This document shows positions 1-8,299 of a stretch of 64,000 nucleotides of DNA, in pieces; positions within the stretch are counted from its first letter, which is position 1, and every line of letters begins with the position of its first letter. The DNA is taken from contig JAGOAS010000004.1 in NCBI GenBank assembly GCA_017983795.1, forward strand, positions 124,001 to 188,000. Direction: 5' to 3'. A program made the translations under genes and the position numbers. The DNA comes from Piscinibacter sp. (GTDB lineage Bacteria; Pseudomonadota; Gammaproteobacteria; Burkholderiales; Burkholderiaceae_C). The notes beneath the pieces are model-generated. The model was not told where the DNA came from, did no database searches, and saw only the letters and a program-made list of their open reading frames with translations.

Positions 1-713
1 AACAGCTCGGGGTTGACCGCGCCGTCCTTCACCGCCATCAGAAAGCCGGCGAGGCCTGCGAGGCTGCCGCCGATCACGAACGCGGCGAGCTTGTAGCCGT
101 AGGTGCGAAAGCCCGCCGCGCGCATGCGCTGCTCGTTGACGCGGATGCCGGCCAGCGCATGGCCGAGGCGCGAGCGCGCGATCAGCGCCAGCAGGCCGTA
201 GGTGAAGGCGAGCGCCGCCAGCACGAGGTAGTAGAAGTGCGCCTTGTCGTCGAGGTCGAGCAGGGTGCGGCTGCCGATGGCGAGCACCGGCTTGCTGTAG
301 AGAAAGATGCCGTCGCTGCCGCCGCCGAGCTTGGTGTCGTGGAAGACGAAGTAAGCCATCTGCGCGAAGGCCAGCGTCACCATGATGAAGTAGACGCCGC
401 TGGTGCGCAGGCTGAGCGCGCCGACGAAGAGCGCGTAGAGCGCTGCGGCACCCATCGCCGCCGGCAGCAGCCACAGCAGCGAGGCCGGCCCGGCATCGCC
501 CGTGGCCAGCACGGTGACGTAGGCCCCGATGCCGAAGAAGGCCGCATGGCCCAGGCTCACCAGGCCGGTGCTGCCCACCAGCAGTTCGAGGCTGAGCGCG
601 AAGATCGCGAACACGGCGATCTTGAGCACCAGGTCCTGCGTATAGGGCGTCAGCACGGTTGGCAGTGCGGCGACTGCAATGAGTGCGATGACAGGGGCGA
701 TCCAGGTTCGCAT
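1..713 (-). CDS. livM: LivM-type ABC permease, partial (left edge)
   Basis: Inner-membrane permease subunit of a HAAT-family (branched-chain amino acid or aromatic acid) ABC importer; it would pair with the LivH-like protein encoded just upstream to form the translocation channel. The first 237 codons are present (starts MRTWIAPVIA) and the C-terminus lies beyond the left edge. The frame is strongly hydrophobic and carries the LivM-type stretch TGLVSLGHAAFFGIGAY near residue 50. It is the third gene of a minus-strand livK-livH-livM operon, and livG/livF probably follow outside the window. It is separated from livH by 267 bases holding two large hairpins, which is unusual because liv permease genes normally abut. 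Confidence 0.9.
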   Translation of the reverse strand, partial: MRTWIAPVIALIAVAALPTVLTPYTQDLVLKIAVFAIFALSLELLVGSTGLVSLGHAAFFGIGAYVTVLATGDAGPASLLWLLPAAMGAAALYALFVGALSLRTSGVYFIMVTLAFAQMAYFVFHDTKLGGGSDGIFLYSKPVLAIGSRTLLDLDDKAHFYYLVLAALAFTYGLLALIARSRLGHALAGIRVNEQRMRAAGFRTYGYKLAAFVIGGSLAGLAGFLMAVKDGAVNPEL

Positions 714-742
714 CTCAGTCGCCCCACTGCCACCACCGAGCG

Positions 743-937
743 CGGCGAGGCCGGGGCCTGCCGGTCTGTGCGCGGCCCGATATCCGTGCTCGACCGGCAG
801 GCCCCGGCCTCGCCGTGCCACCACCGGGCGCGCCCAAAGAATGCGCAGTGCACCGCTGCTGCCACAGCGCTGGCCTGGGGGGCTGGGCGAGCACGGATAT
901 CGGGCCGCGCACAGCCCAGCCCCCCAGGCCAGCGCTG
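743..937. repeat. Paired 24-bp hairpins with mutually complementary 25-nt loops
   Basis: Two perfect hairpins lie between livH and livM. Hairpin 1 has arms 743-766 and 792-815 (24 bp) around loop 767-791. Hairpin 2 has arms 865-888 and 914-937 (24 bp, a different sequence) around loop 889-913. The two 25-nt loops are exact reverse complements of each other, so the region can fold as two local stem-loops or as one long L/L' hairpin. The sequence TGCCACCACCG(A/G)GCG is repeated directly at 728-742 and 816-830, flanking hairpin 1. No T-run follows, and the element sits inside an operon, so a plain terminator is unlikely. Confidence 0.9.
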
Positions 938-980
938 CGCTCCGGCGATTGCATGAAGGGCGAGGGCGCGCGCAACAAGC

Positions 981-1853
981 TCAATGCCCTCGCTTCATCA
1001 AGCCCTCGGGCCGCCACACGAGCACGATCGCCATCAGCAGGTAGACGCCGATGCCGCTGTATTCGGCGAAGAACACCTTGCCGAAGGTGTCGACGAAGCC
1101 GACCAGCAGCGAGGCGATCAGCGCGCCGCTGATCGAGCCGATGCCGCCGATCACCACCACCACGAAGCAGATGATCAGCACGCTGCCGCCCATGCCCGGG
1201 TACACCGACGACAGCGGCGCGGCGATCATGCCGGCCAGCGCCGCCAGCGCCACGCCGCCGGCGAACACGATGCGATAGAGGCGCTGGATGTCGATGCCCA
1301 GGCCGCGCACCATGTCGCGGTTGCTGGCGCCGGCGCGGATCATCATGCCGAGCCGGGTGCGGTTCACCACCCAGTACAGCGCCACCGCGAGCACGATGCA
1401 GGCCACCGAGGCGAACACGCGGTACCAGGGGTAGCTCATCAGCTCGCCGAGCTTGAAGCCGCCGGCCAGCCAGGCCGGCGCCTGCACGCCGTGCACGTCG
1501 TTGCCGACGGTCAGCGAGCGCAGTTCCTCGAACACCAGGATCAGCGCATAGGTCATCAGCACCTGCTGCAGGTGGTCACGCTGGTAGAGGAAGCTGAAGA
1601 AGGCCCATTCCAGCAGGTAGCCGAACAGCGCCGCGAGGATCACGCCGGCCAGCAGCTTGCTCAGGTACCAGTCGCCGAACCAGGGCGCCAGCACGAAGGC
1701 CAGGTAGGCGCCGATCATGTAGAAGCTGCCGTGGGCGAGGTTGATCACGCCCATGATCCCGAAGATCAGCGTCAGGCCACTGGCGACCAGGAACAGCAGC
1801 AGGCCGTACTGGACGGCGTTGAGGCACTGGACGAGGAAGGTGGCGAGATCCAC
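981..1853 (-). CDS. livH: LivH-type ABC permease
   Basis: Inner-membrane permease of the HAAT importer family, 290 residues, the normal LivH length. It is hydrophobic throughout. Near the N-terminus it has the LivH signature IFGIMGVINLAHGSFYMIGA, and near residue 225 it has the conserved VVVVIGGIGSISGA loop that contacts the ATPase. It starts 10 bases after livK ends and is clearly co-transcribed with it. The next gene (livM) is delayed by the paired-hairpin element. The substrate cannot be read from the permease; the neighbouring catabolic genes make an aromatic or acyl carboxylate plausible. Confidence 0.93.
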   Translation of the reverse strand: MDLATFLVQCLNAVQYGLLLFLVASGLTLIFGIMGVINLAHGSFYMIGAYLAFVLAPWFGDWYLSKLLAGVILAALFGYLLEWAFFSFLYQRDHLQQVLMTYALILVFEELRSLTVGNDVHGVQAPAWLAGGFKLGELMSYPWYRVFASVACIVLAVALYWVVNRTRLGMMIRAGASNRDMVRGLGIDIQRLYRIVFAGGVALAALAGMIAAPLSSVYPGMGGSVLIICFVVVVIGGIGSISGALIASLLVGFVDTFGKVFFAEYSGIGVYLLMAIVLVWRPEGLMKRGH

Positions 1854-1863
1854 GCCGAGGCGA

Positions 1864-3042
1864 TCAGAGTTTGCAGCCTCGTGCCGGATCCGCCAGCGCC
1901 TTCACCGCCACCGCGCGGTACTCGTTGTTCTCGCCCTTGGCCTCGCGCAGGTACATGTCCTGCACCGGGTTGCCGGCCGCCGAGAGCGTGAACTTGCCGC
2001 GCGGGCTGTCCACCGTCGCCTTGCGCATCGCCGCCAGCATCGCGTCGCGCTTGGCGAAGTCGCCCTTCACCGCGGCCAGTCCGGCGCCGAGGATCTGCGC
2101 CGCGTCGTAGCCCTGCACCGCGTAGACGTCGGCGTTCTGCTTGTAGGCCAGCGCGAAGCTCTTGCGGAAGGCGTTGTTCTTCGGGATGTCCAGGCTGTCG
2201 GCATAGTGCAGCGTGGTGAAGAGGCCTTGCGCCGAGGGCCCTTGCGCCTGCAGCGTGCCGTCGGTGAGGAAGCCCGAGCCGAAGAGGGGGATGCTCTTCT
2301 TCAGCCCGGCCGCGTCGTAGTCCTTGACGAACTTCACCGCGCCGCCGCCGGCGAAGAAGGCGAACACCACGTCGGGCTTCTGCGCCGCGATCTCGGTCAG
2401 CAGCGCCTGGAACTCGACGTTGGGGAAGGGCAGGGTGAGATCCTTGACGACCTTGCCGCCGCCCTTCTCGAAGGCCTCGGCGAAGCCCTTCACTGTCTCC
2501 TGCCCGGCGGCGTAGTTCCAGGTGATGGTCATCGCGCGCTTGTAGCCCTTCTGCGCCGCCACCACGCCGGTGGAGTAGCCCGGCTGCCAGTTGCTGAAGC
2601 TCGAGCGCAGGATGTTCGCGCCGCACATCGGCCCGGTGATCGCGTCGGCGCCGGCGTTGGGCACGATCAGCAGCGTGTTGCTCTCCTTGGCCGCCTTGGC
2701 CATGGCGAGCGCCACGCCCGAGTGCACCGTGCCGACCAGCACGTCGACGTTGTCGCGCTTGATCAGCTTGTTGACGTTGTCGGTGGCCTTCGACGGGTCG
2801 CTCTCGTCGTCGACCTTGAAATACTGGATCTCGCGGCCGGCCAGCTTGCCGCCCTGCTCCTGCACGTAGAGCTTGAAGCCCTTCTCGATCATGTCGCCCA
2901 GCGCCGCGTAGGTGCCGGTGGCCGGCAGCATCAGGCCGACCTTGAGCGGCGCCTGGCCCTGCGCCTGCGCGCCGGTGGCGAAGGCGGCCACGCAGGCGGC
3001 GGCAAACACGGGGGCGAGGGCGAGGCGGGGAAGGTTCTTCAT
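1864..3042 (-). CDS. livK: Periplasmic substrate-binding protein, LivK type
   Basis: Solute-binding protein (type I periplasmic fold, Peripla_BP_6) that delivers the ligand to the LivH/LivM channel. It is 392 residues from the ATG at 3042, chosen because a signal peptide follows directly (MKNLPRLALAPVF, ending near AQAQ) and GGAG precedes it; a longer in-frame extension to 3153 lacks secretion features. Mature-protein landmarks are LKVGLMLPATGTYAALGD and, further on, FAFFAGGGAVKFVKDY. It is the first gene of the leftmost minus-strand liv operon and diverges from a universal stress protein gene across a 160-base gap. It is one of four such binding proteins in the window. Confidence 0.92.
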   Translation of the reverse strand: MKNLPRLALAPVFAAACVAAFATGAQAQGQAPLKVGLMLPATGTYAALGDMIEKGFKLYVQEQGGKLAGREIQYFKVDDESDPSKATDNVNKLIKRDNVDVLVGTVHSGVALAMAKAAKESNTLLIVPNAGADAITGPMCGANILRSSFSNWQPGYSTGVVAAQKGYKRAMTITWNYAAGQETVKGFAEAFEKGGGKVVKDLTLPFPNVEFQALLTEIAAQKPDVVFAFFAGGGAVKFVKDYDAAGLKKSIPLFGSGFLTDGTLQAQGPSAQGLFTTLHYADSLDIPKNNAFRKSFALAYKQNADVYAVQGYDAAQILGAGLAAVKGDFAKRDAMLAAMRKATVDSPRGKFTLSAAGNPVQDMYLREAKGENNEYRAVAVKALADPARGCKL

Positions 3043-3202
3043 CGCAGGCTCCGGGGGTCGACAGCGTGCGGCGATGCTATCGGCGCGACGCCCCCGGGCC
3101 ATCGGGGTTTGACAGAAGTCAGATTGGCGTGAGGCCTTGGCGTTCTCCCGCATCGGCGTGGGGGATACTGGCCCGCAACGAACGCTGCCGGAGAGTCACG
3201 CC

Positions 3203-3634
3203 ATGAAGATCCTCGTTCCCGTCGACGGCTCGGCCGAATCGCTGGCCGCCGTGCGCCATGCGCTCGCGCTGGTGCGCGAGGGCCTGCGCGCCAGCCTGCT
3301 GCTGGTCAACGTGCAGGAGCCGGCCGGGCTCTACGAGCTGCTGCGCGTGCACGATGCCGATGCCATCGAGACCATCGCGCGCGAGGCCGGCGAGCACCTG
3401 CTCGCCGAAGGCGTGGCGCTGTGCCAGGCGGCCGGCGTGGACCACGAGATCGAGGTCGCGCGCGGCGAGCCGACGCATGCGCTGCTGGACATCGCCGAGG
3501 ACGAAGGCTGCGCGCTGATCGTCGCCGGCGCGCACGGCAAGGGCGAGAGCGAAGGGCGCCGGCTCGGCTCGGTGGCGCACGCGCTGCTGCACGACGCCAG
3601 CCTGCCGGTGACGGTGGTGCGCAGCGCCCTTTGA
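3203..3634 (+). CDS. Universal stress protein, single domain
   Basis: UspA-family nucleotide-binding stress protein of 143 residues. It begins MKILVPVDGS, the canonical first strand with the ATP-contacting Asp, and ends with the G-2x-G-9x-G-S phosphate/ribose-binding motif (GAHG, nine residues, GS). It is therefore probably an ATP-binding Usp rather than the non-binding UspA type. The ATG at 3203 is preceded by CCGGAGAG. The gene converges on a two-domain Usp gene with only four bases between the stop codons. Confidence 0.9.
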   Translation: MKILVPVDGSAESLAAVRHALALVREGLRASLLLVNVQEPAGLYELLRVHDADAIETIAREAGEHLLAEGVALCQAAGVDHEIEVARGEPTHALLDIAEDEGCALIVAGAHGKGESEGRRLGSVAHALLHDASLPVTVVRSAL

Positions 3635-3638
3635 AGCG

Positions 3639-4460
3639 TCAGTGACTCATCAGCACCGGGATCGTCATCGAGGCGATCACGGTGCGCGAGGCGCCGCCCA
3701 GCACCCACTCGCGCGCGCGGCCGTGGCCGTAGCAGCCCATCACCAGCAGGTCGGCCTGCTCGTCGGCGGCGAGCGAGAGCAGCTGCTCGCCGACCTCGGC
3801 CTTGGACGCCACCGCGCGCTTGAAGCTGGCCTGCACGCCATGCTGGCGCAGGTAGCCGAGGATGCCGGCCTCGGCGGCCGCTTCCTCGCCCTCGTCGAAG
3901 CTCGCCACCGTCACCTTGCGGGCCTGCTGCAGGATCGGCAGCGCCGCCGTCACGGCGCGTGCCGATTCGCGCGTCGGCTTCCAGGCGATCAGCACACGCT
4001 CCAGCTTCGCGGGCGCCGTCGCGATGTGCGGCAGCACGATGGCCGGCCGGCCGCTGGCGATCAGCACCGAGGAGACGAAGTCGGCCGGCACGTCGACGTC
4101 GCGGTTCTCGTCGACGCCGCGCTGGCCCAGCACCAGCAGGTCGGCATAGAAGGCCTGCTGCGCCACGTCGGCGATCGGCTGGCCGCTGCATTCCAGCCAG
4201 GCGACGTGCGCGGGCTTCACCGTGGCGGCGTAGCGCTTGCGCGCCGCTTCGACGCGCTGCTGGTCGACCTCGGCCAGCATCGGCGCCATGTCGCCGCCGG
4301 CGGCCATGGCCATGGGGTAGCGCAGCAGCGCCGAGACGACGGCGTAGATCGCCGTGGCCTGCGCGCCGTGGGCGAGCGCGAGCTGCTCGGCGAGCTGCAG
4401 GCGCACCGCAGCCTGCGGCGAGGCGTCGACATGGACGAGGAGGGACTTCAGCGTGCTCAT
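3639..4460 (-). CDS. Universal stress protein, tandem domains
   Basis: Two Usp domains in one 273-residue chain. The N-terminal domain begins LKSLLVHVDASP and keeps a degenerate nucleotide motif (GQRG without the downstream GS). The C-terminal domain begins RVLIAWKPTRES and ends with GCYG, nine residues, then GGAS, close to the ATP-binding consensus. Such tandem proteins act as cytoplasmic stress-tolerance factors; their exact function is not readable here. It converges on the single-domain Usp gene with a four-base gap, so each transcript probably runs into the other gene. Confidence 0.88.
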   Translation of the reverse strand: MSTLKSLLVHVDASPQAAVRLQLAEQLALAHGAQATAIYAVVSALLRYPMAMAAGGDMAPMLAEVDQQRVEAARKRYAATVKPAHVAWLECSGQPIADVAQQAFYADLLVLGQRGVDENRDVDVPADFVSSVLIASGRPAIVLPHIATAPAKLERVLIAWKPTRESARAVTAALPILQQARKVTVASFDEGEEAAAEAGILGYLRQHGVQASFKRAVASKAEVGEQLLSLAADEQADLLVMGCYGHGRAREWVLGGASRTVIASMTIPVLMSH

Positions 4461-4525
4461 CGGCGCTCTCCGGACGGGGAAAGCTCCACGCTACGGCGCG
4501 CCGCGCCGCGCGCCGTTGACGGCTG

Positions 4526-5104
4526 TCAAGCCAAGGGCGTGGTCACGAGGCGCTGCAGCAAGGCGGCGCGCTCCTTCTTCTGCGCCGCCGTGCCCTGCTG
4601 CGAGAGGATGGATTCGGCCACCTCGTAGGCATAGAGGATGAAGGCGCGCGCACGCGCCTCGGCGATGGGAAAGCCCAGCGCGGAGAAGCACTGCGCGATG
4701 TAGGACAGGCGCCGCGCGTCGACCTCGTCGACCGCCTGGCGCGCCAGCGCATCGCGCCGCGCCCAGGCGCGGATCGCGAGTTCCACGCGCGCGGCGCGCT
4801 GCGCGGCGCGGCCGCGGAAGGGCAGCGAGATCAGCTCGCCGATCAAGGCCTGCGGGTCGGCCTGCTGGCCCTCGAAGCGCTCGATCACCTGCTCGGTGGC
4901 GGCGTCGCGCCAGGCGTTGAGCACCGCCACCAGCAGCGCCTCGCGGTCCTTGAAGTGCCAGTAGAAGCTGCCGCGCGTCACGTCCAGCGCCTTGGCCAGC
5001 ACGTCGACGCGCAACGCGTCGATGCCGCGGTCGATCAGCACGTCGGTGGCGGCGGCGATCCAGCCCTCGGGGGTCAGCGTGCTGCGCGCGGCCTTGTTGC
5101 TCAT
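4526..5104 (-). CDS. TetR/AcrR-family transcriptional regulator
   Basis: DNA-binding repressor of 192 residues. The N-terminal helix-turn-helix includes LDVTRGSFYWHFKDREALL, the hallmark third helix and following YWHF of TetR proteins; the remaining helices form the ligand-binding and dimer domain. The ATG at 5104 (MSNKAARST) is preferred because the upstream in-frame codons run into the operator-like palindromes. It diverges from the acyl-CoA ligase at 5223, and the 118 bases between hold two perfect inverted repeats, so it most likely controls itself and the ligase-thiolase pair. The likely inducer is a substrate or CoA-thioester of that pathway (inference). Confidence 0.9.
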   Translation of the reverse strand: MSNKAARSTLTPEGWIAAATDVLIDRGIDALRVDVLAKALDVTRGSFYWHFKDREALLVAVLNAWRDAATEQVIERFEGQQADPQALIGELISLPFRGRAAQRAARVELAIRAWARRDALARQAVDEVDARRLSYIAQCFSALGFPIAEARARAFILYAYEVAESILSQQGTAAQKKERAALLQRLVTTPLA

Positions 5105-5134
5105 GTGGTGATGATGCCATGCAGTGCTGTATGG

Positions 5135-5150
5135 ATATTGCCTGCAATAT
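5135..5150. promoter_or_regulatory. Inverted repeat in TetR/ligase divergent promoter (site 1)
   Basis: A perfect dyad ATATTGC-CT-GCAATAT sits 31 bases upstream of the TetR start. Directly left of it is TGTATGGA (5128-5135), which recurs as the right arm of the second palindrome. It may be part of the TetR operator or of the tetR promoter; no clean -35/-10 pair could be assigned. Confidence 0.5.
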
Positions 5151-5195
5151 AGGGCATTCCCCATGCGCAGTATCGTGCAAGCTGCCTAACATCGC

Positions 5196-5215
5196 TCCAT
5201 ACAGAAGTGTATGGA
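5196..5215. promoter_or_regulatory. Candidate TetR operator overlapping the ligase RBS (site 2)
   Basis: Perfect palindrome TCCATACA-GAAG-TGTATGGA. Its right arm runs into the Shine-Dalgarno GGAGAGG of the ligase gene at 5223, and the same TGTATGGA half-site occurs again at 5128-5135. Size and symmetry suit a TetR-family dimer, and its position would block expression of the ligase operon. Confidence 0.6.
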
Positions 5216-5222
5216 GAGGGGC

Positions 5223-7022
5223 ATGGCGCTGAGCTTCTTCGACGATCCGGCGATGCTGGCACCGCCGCGCGCGGTGCGCCTGCACTTCGACGACGGCGCC
5301 TACGTGCTGCGCTCGCCCGAGCCGCTCAAGCCCTATGCGCGCTGCATCGGCGAGTGGCTGGAGCAGTGGGCGAAGCAGACGCCGGATGCGCTCTTTCTCG
5401 CCGAACGTGAAGCCTCGGGCGAGTGGCGCAAGCTCAGCTATGCGCAGGTGCGCAGGACGGTCGGCGCCATCGCGCAGAGCCTGCTCGGCCTGCACCTGCC
5501 GCCGGGCCGGCCGGTGGTGGTGCTGTCGGACAACGGCATCGATCACGCGCTGCTGATGCTCGCGGCCATGCACGTGGGCCGGCCGGTGTGCACGGTGTCG
5601 AGCGCCTACTGCCGGCTCACCAAGGACTACACCAAGATCCAGGGCATCCTCAACACGCTGGGGCCGGCGCTGGTCTACGCGTCCGACCAGAGCGTCTACG
5701 GCGCGGCCATCGCCAGCGCGGCGCTGGGCGTGGTCACCGTCTTCAGCCGCGGCGCCGACGACCACCCCGGCGCGCTGAGCTTCGAGAGCCTCACGCGCAC
5801 CGCCGAGAGCCCGGCGGTGATGGCGGCCTTCGAGGCCATCCAGCCCGACGACCACGCCAAATACCTGCTTACCTCGGGCTCGACCGGCCACCCGAAAGTC
5901 GTCATCAACACGCACCGCATGCTGTGCGCCAACCAGCAGATGATGCGCCAGGTGTGGCGCTTCCTCGAGCACGAGAAGCCAGTGGTGCTCGACTGGCTGC
6001 CCTGGAGCCACACCTTCGGCGGCAACCACAACTTCAACCTCGTGCTGCGCAACGGCGGCGCGCTGTGGATCGACGAGGGCCGGCCGGCGCCGGGGCTGGT
6101 GGAGAAGTCGGTGAAGAACCTGCTCGAGGTGAAGCCGACGCTCTACTTCAACGTGCCGCGCGGCTTCGACATGCTGCTGCCCTTCCTCGAGAAGGACGAA
6201 TCCCTGGCGCGCGAATTCTTCGCCCGCCTGCGCATGGTGTTCTACGCCGGCGCGGCGCTGGCGCAGTCGAGCTGGGAGCGGCTGGAGGCGGTGGCGCGCA
6301 AGGTGCGCGAGGAGCCGGTGTGGTTCACCACCTCCTGGGGCTCGACCGAAACCTCGCCGGCCATCACCAGCGCGCACTGGAAGCTCGCGCGCGCCGGCTG
6401 CATCGGCGCGCCGCTGCCGGGCATGGAGCTCAAGTTCATCCCCAACGGCGAGAAGCTGGAGATGCGCGTGCGCGGCGTCTCGGTCTTCCCCGGCTACCGC
6501 AACGCGCCGGCGCTCACGACGCAGGCCTTCGACGAGGAGGGCTACTACCGCATCGGCGACGCCGGTTTCCTGGTCGACGACGACCGGCCCGAGCGCGGCG
6601 TCGTCTTCAACGGCCGCGTGGCGGAAGACTTCAAGCTCTCCTCGGGCACCTGGGTGTCGGTGGGCACGCTGCGGCTCAAGGTGGTGTCGGCGCTCGCGCC
6701 GCTGGTGCAGGACGCGGTGGTCACCGGCCACGACCGCGGCGAGGTCGGCGTGCTGCTCTTCGCCAGCCCCGCGGCGGCCAGCCTGGGCTCAGCCGAACTC
6801 GCCGAGCGCACGCGCGCCGCGCTGCTGGCGCTGCGCAGCGAAGGCGGCGGCTCCTCGCAGACGCCGGCGCGCGCCTTGTGGCTGGCCGAGCCGCCGAATG
6901 CCGATGCCGGCGAGATCACCGACAAGGGCTACATCAACCAGGGCGCGGTGCTGCGTCGCCGTGCGGCCGAGGTCGAGGCGCTCTACGCCGCCACGCCTGA
7001 TTCGCGCGTCATCCGCGCCTGA
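5223..7022 (+). CDS. Feruloyl-CoA-synthase-like acyl-CoA ligase (copy 1)
   Basis: ATP-dependent acyl-CoA ligase of the ANL superfamily, 599 residues. It would activate a hydroxycinnamate or related aryl acid via an acyl-AMP to the CoA thioester. The AMP-binding loop is LLTSGSTGHPKVVINTHRML, close to the feruloyl-CoA synthase subgroup; further motifs are WLPWSHTFGGNHN, the SWGSTETSP adenine-binding loop, and the C-terminal catalytic-lysine loop ITDKGYINQ. The ATG at 5223 is chosen over 5211 because GGAGAGG precedes it with good spacing. It diverges from the TetR gene and is followed after 17 bases by a thiolase. A paralogue lies at 10102-11955. Substrate assignment is inference. Confidence 0.88.
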   Translation: MALSFFDDPAMLAPPRAVRLHFDDGAYVLRSPEPLKPYARCIGEWLEQWAKQTPDALFLAEREASGEWRKLSYAQVRRTVGAIAQSLLGLHLPPGRPVVVLSDNGIDHALLMLAAMHVGRPVCTVSSAYCRLTKDYTKIQGILNTLGPALVYASDQSVYGAAIASAALGVVTVFSRGADDHPGALSFESLTRTAESPAVMAAFEAIQPDDHAKYLLTSGSTGHPKVVINTHRMLCANQQMMRQVWRFLEHEKPVVLDWLPWSHTFGGNHNFNLVLRNGGALWIDEGRPAPGLVEKSVKNLLEVKPTLYFNVPRGFDMLLPFLEKDESLAREFFARLRMVFYAGAALAQSSWERLEAVARKVREEPVWFTTSWGSTETSPAITSAHWKLARAGCIGAPLPGMELKFIPNGEKLEMRVRGVSVFPGYRNAPALTTQAFDEEGYYRIGDAGFLVDDDRPERGVVFNGRVAEDFKLSSGTWVSVGTLRLKVVSALAPLVQDAVVTGHDRGEVGVLLFASPAAASLGSAELAERTRAALLALRSEGGGSSQTPARALWLAEPPNADAGEITDKGYINQGAVLRRRAAEVEALYAATPDSRVIRA

Positions 7023-7039
7023 ACCGGAGTTCCGACACC

Positions 7040-8299
7040 ATGGCCCGCGGTCTCTTCCAATCCTTCTCCGACACCTGGATCCTCGCCGGCGTGCGCACGC
7101 CCATGGTCGACTACTGCGGCGCCTTCGCCGACGTCAACCCGATCGATCTGGGCATCAAGGTCGCGCGCGAGGTGTGCCAGCGCAGCGGCATCGCCGCCGG
7201 CGCGATCGACACGGTGCTGGCCGGCAACATGGCGCCCGGCGGCTTCGACCAGTTCTACCTGCCGCGCCACATCGGCCTCTATGCCGGCGTGCCCTGCGCG
7301 GTCGGCGCGATCATGGTGCAGCGCATCTGCGGCACCGGCTTCGAGCTGTTCCGCCAGGCCGGCGAGCAGATCGCCGGCGGCGCGGCCAGCCTCGCGCTGG
7401 TCGTCGGCACCGAGTCGATGACGCGCAACCCCATCGCCGCCTTCGAGCACCGCCAGGGCTTCAAGCTGGGCATGGTGCCGCAATTCAAGGACTACATGTG
7501 GGAGGCGCTCACCGATCCCGCGCCGGCGCTCTCGATGATCCACACCGCCGAGAACCTGGCGAAGAAATACGGCATCACGCGCGAGGCGGTGGATGCCTTC
7601 GCCTCGCAGTCTTTCGCGCGCGCGGTGGCGGCGCAGGAGGCGGGCTTCTTCGCCGGCGAGATCGTGCCGGTGGGCCATGAAGTCTTCGAGCTCGATGGCT
7701 ACCAGCCGCGCGGCATCCGCCTCGCCGGCAAGGCGCCGCTGGCCGAGCGCGACACGCATCCGCGCCTCTCGCCGCCCGAGGTGCTGGCCAAGCTGCGCCC
7801 GGTATTCAAGGACGGCGTGCAGACCGGCGGCAACAGCTCGGCGCTGACCGATGCGGCGGTGGCGGCGCTGGTGGCCTCGGGCCCGGCCACGCGCGAGTGG
7901 GGCGCGCAGACCGGCGGCAAGCCACTGGCGCGTCTCGCGGCGGCCGCCGCCGTGGGCGTGCCGCCCGAGATCATGGGCATCGGCCCTGCGCCGGCGATCC
8001 GCCTGCTGCTCGAACGCGCCGGTTTGACGATGGCCGACATCGCGCGCTTCGAGGTCAACGAAGCGCAGGGCGCGCAGACGCTCGCCGTGCAGCGCGAGCT
8101 GGGCCTGGATGCCGACAAGCTCAACGTGAAAGGCGGCGCCATTGCGCTTGGCCACCCGCTCGCTGCCACCGGCGTGCGCCTGACGATCACCGTGGCGCGC
8201 CAGTTGAAGGAGATCGGCGCGCGCTGGGGCGTGGCCTCGGCCTGCGTCGGTGGCGGCCAAGGCATGGCTCTGCTGGTCGAGAACCCCGACGCTAGCTGA
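7040..8299 (+). CDS. Thiolase-family acyl-CoA acetyltransferase
   Basis: Thiolase of 419 residues. The nucleophilic cysteine lies in QRICGTGFE, the catalytic histidine in ALGHPLAATG, and the second active-site cysteine in SACVGGGQG, so all three catalytic elements are present. It would cleave a 3-oxoacyl-CoA with CoA, here perhaps an aryl-3-oxopropanoyl-CoA, releasing acetyl-CoA and an aroyl-CoA (inferred from context). It is co-oriented with the ligase 17 bases upstream and probably under the same TetR control. Its 3' end overlaps the convergent amidohydrolase gene by eight bases. Confidence 0.9.
   Translation: MARGLFQSFSDTWILAGVRTPMVDYCGAFADVNPIDLGIKVAREVCQRSGIAAGAIDTVLAGNMAPGGFDQFYLPRHIGLYAGVPCAVGAIMVQRICGTGFELFRQAGEQIAGGAASLALVVGTESMTRNPIAAFEHRQGFKLGMVPQFKDYMWEALTDPAPALSMIHTAENLAKKYGITREAVDAFASQSFARAVAAQEAGFFAGEIVPVGHEVFELDGYQPRGIRLAGKAPLAERDTHPRLSPPEVLAKLRPVFKDGVQTGGNSSALTDAAVAALVASGPATREWGAQTGGKPLARLAAAAAVGVPPEIMGIGPAPAIRLLLERAGLTMADIARFEVNEAQGAQTLAVQRELGLDADKLNVKGGAIALGHPLAATGVRLTITVARQLKEIGARWGVASACVGGGQGMALLVENPDAS

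Noticed and set aside
865-937. Rho-independent terminator between livH and livM
   Set aside because: The stem is strong but there is no T-run on the transcribed strand, and livM continues the operon; the matched loops point to another role.
3109-3114. TTGACA as -35 of the universal stress gene
   Set aside because: No acceptable -10 at 16-18 bases downstream; a single hexamer match is expected by chance.
4491-6731. Long minus-strand frame across the TetR region and the ligase gene
   Set aside because: Its composition is His/Arg/Ala/Gly-rich, typical of antisense frames in GC-rich DNA, and it lies opposite clear genes.
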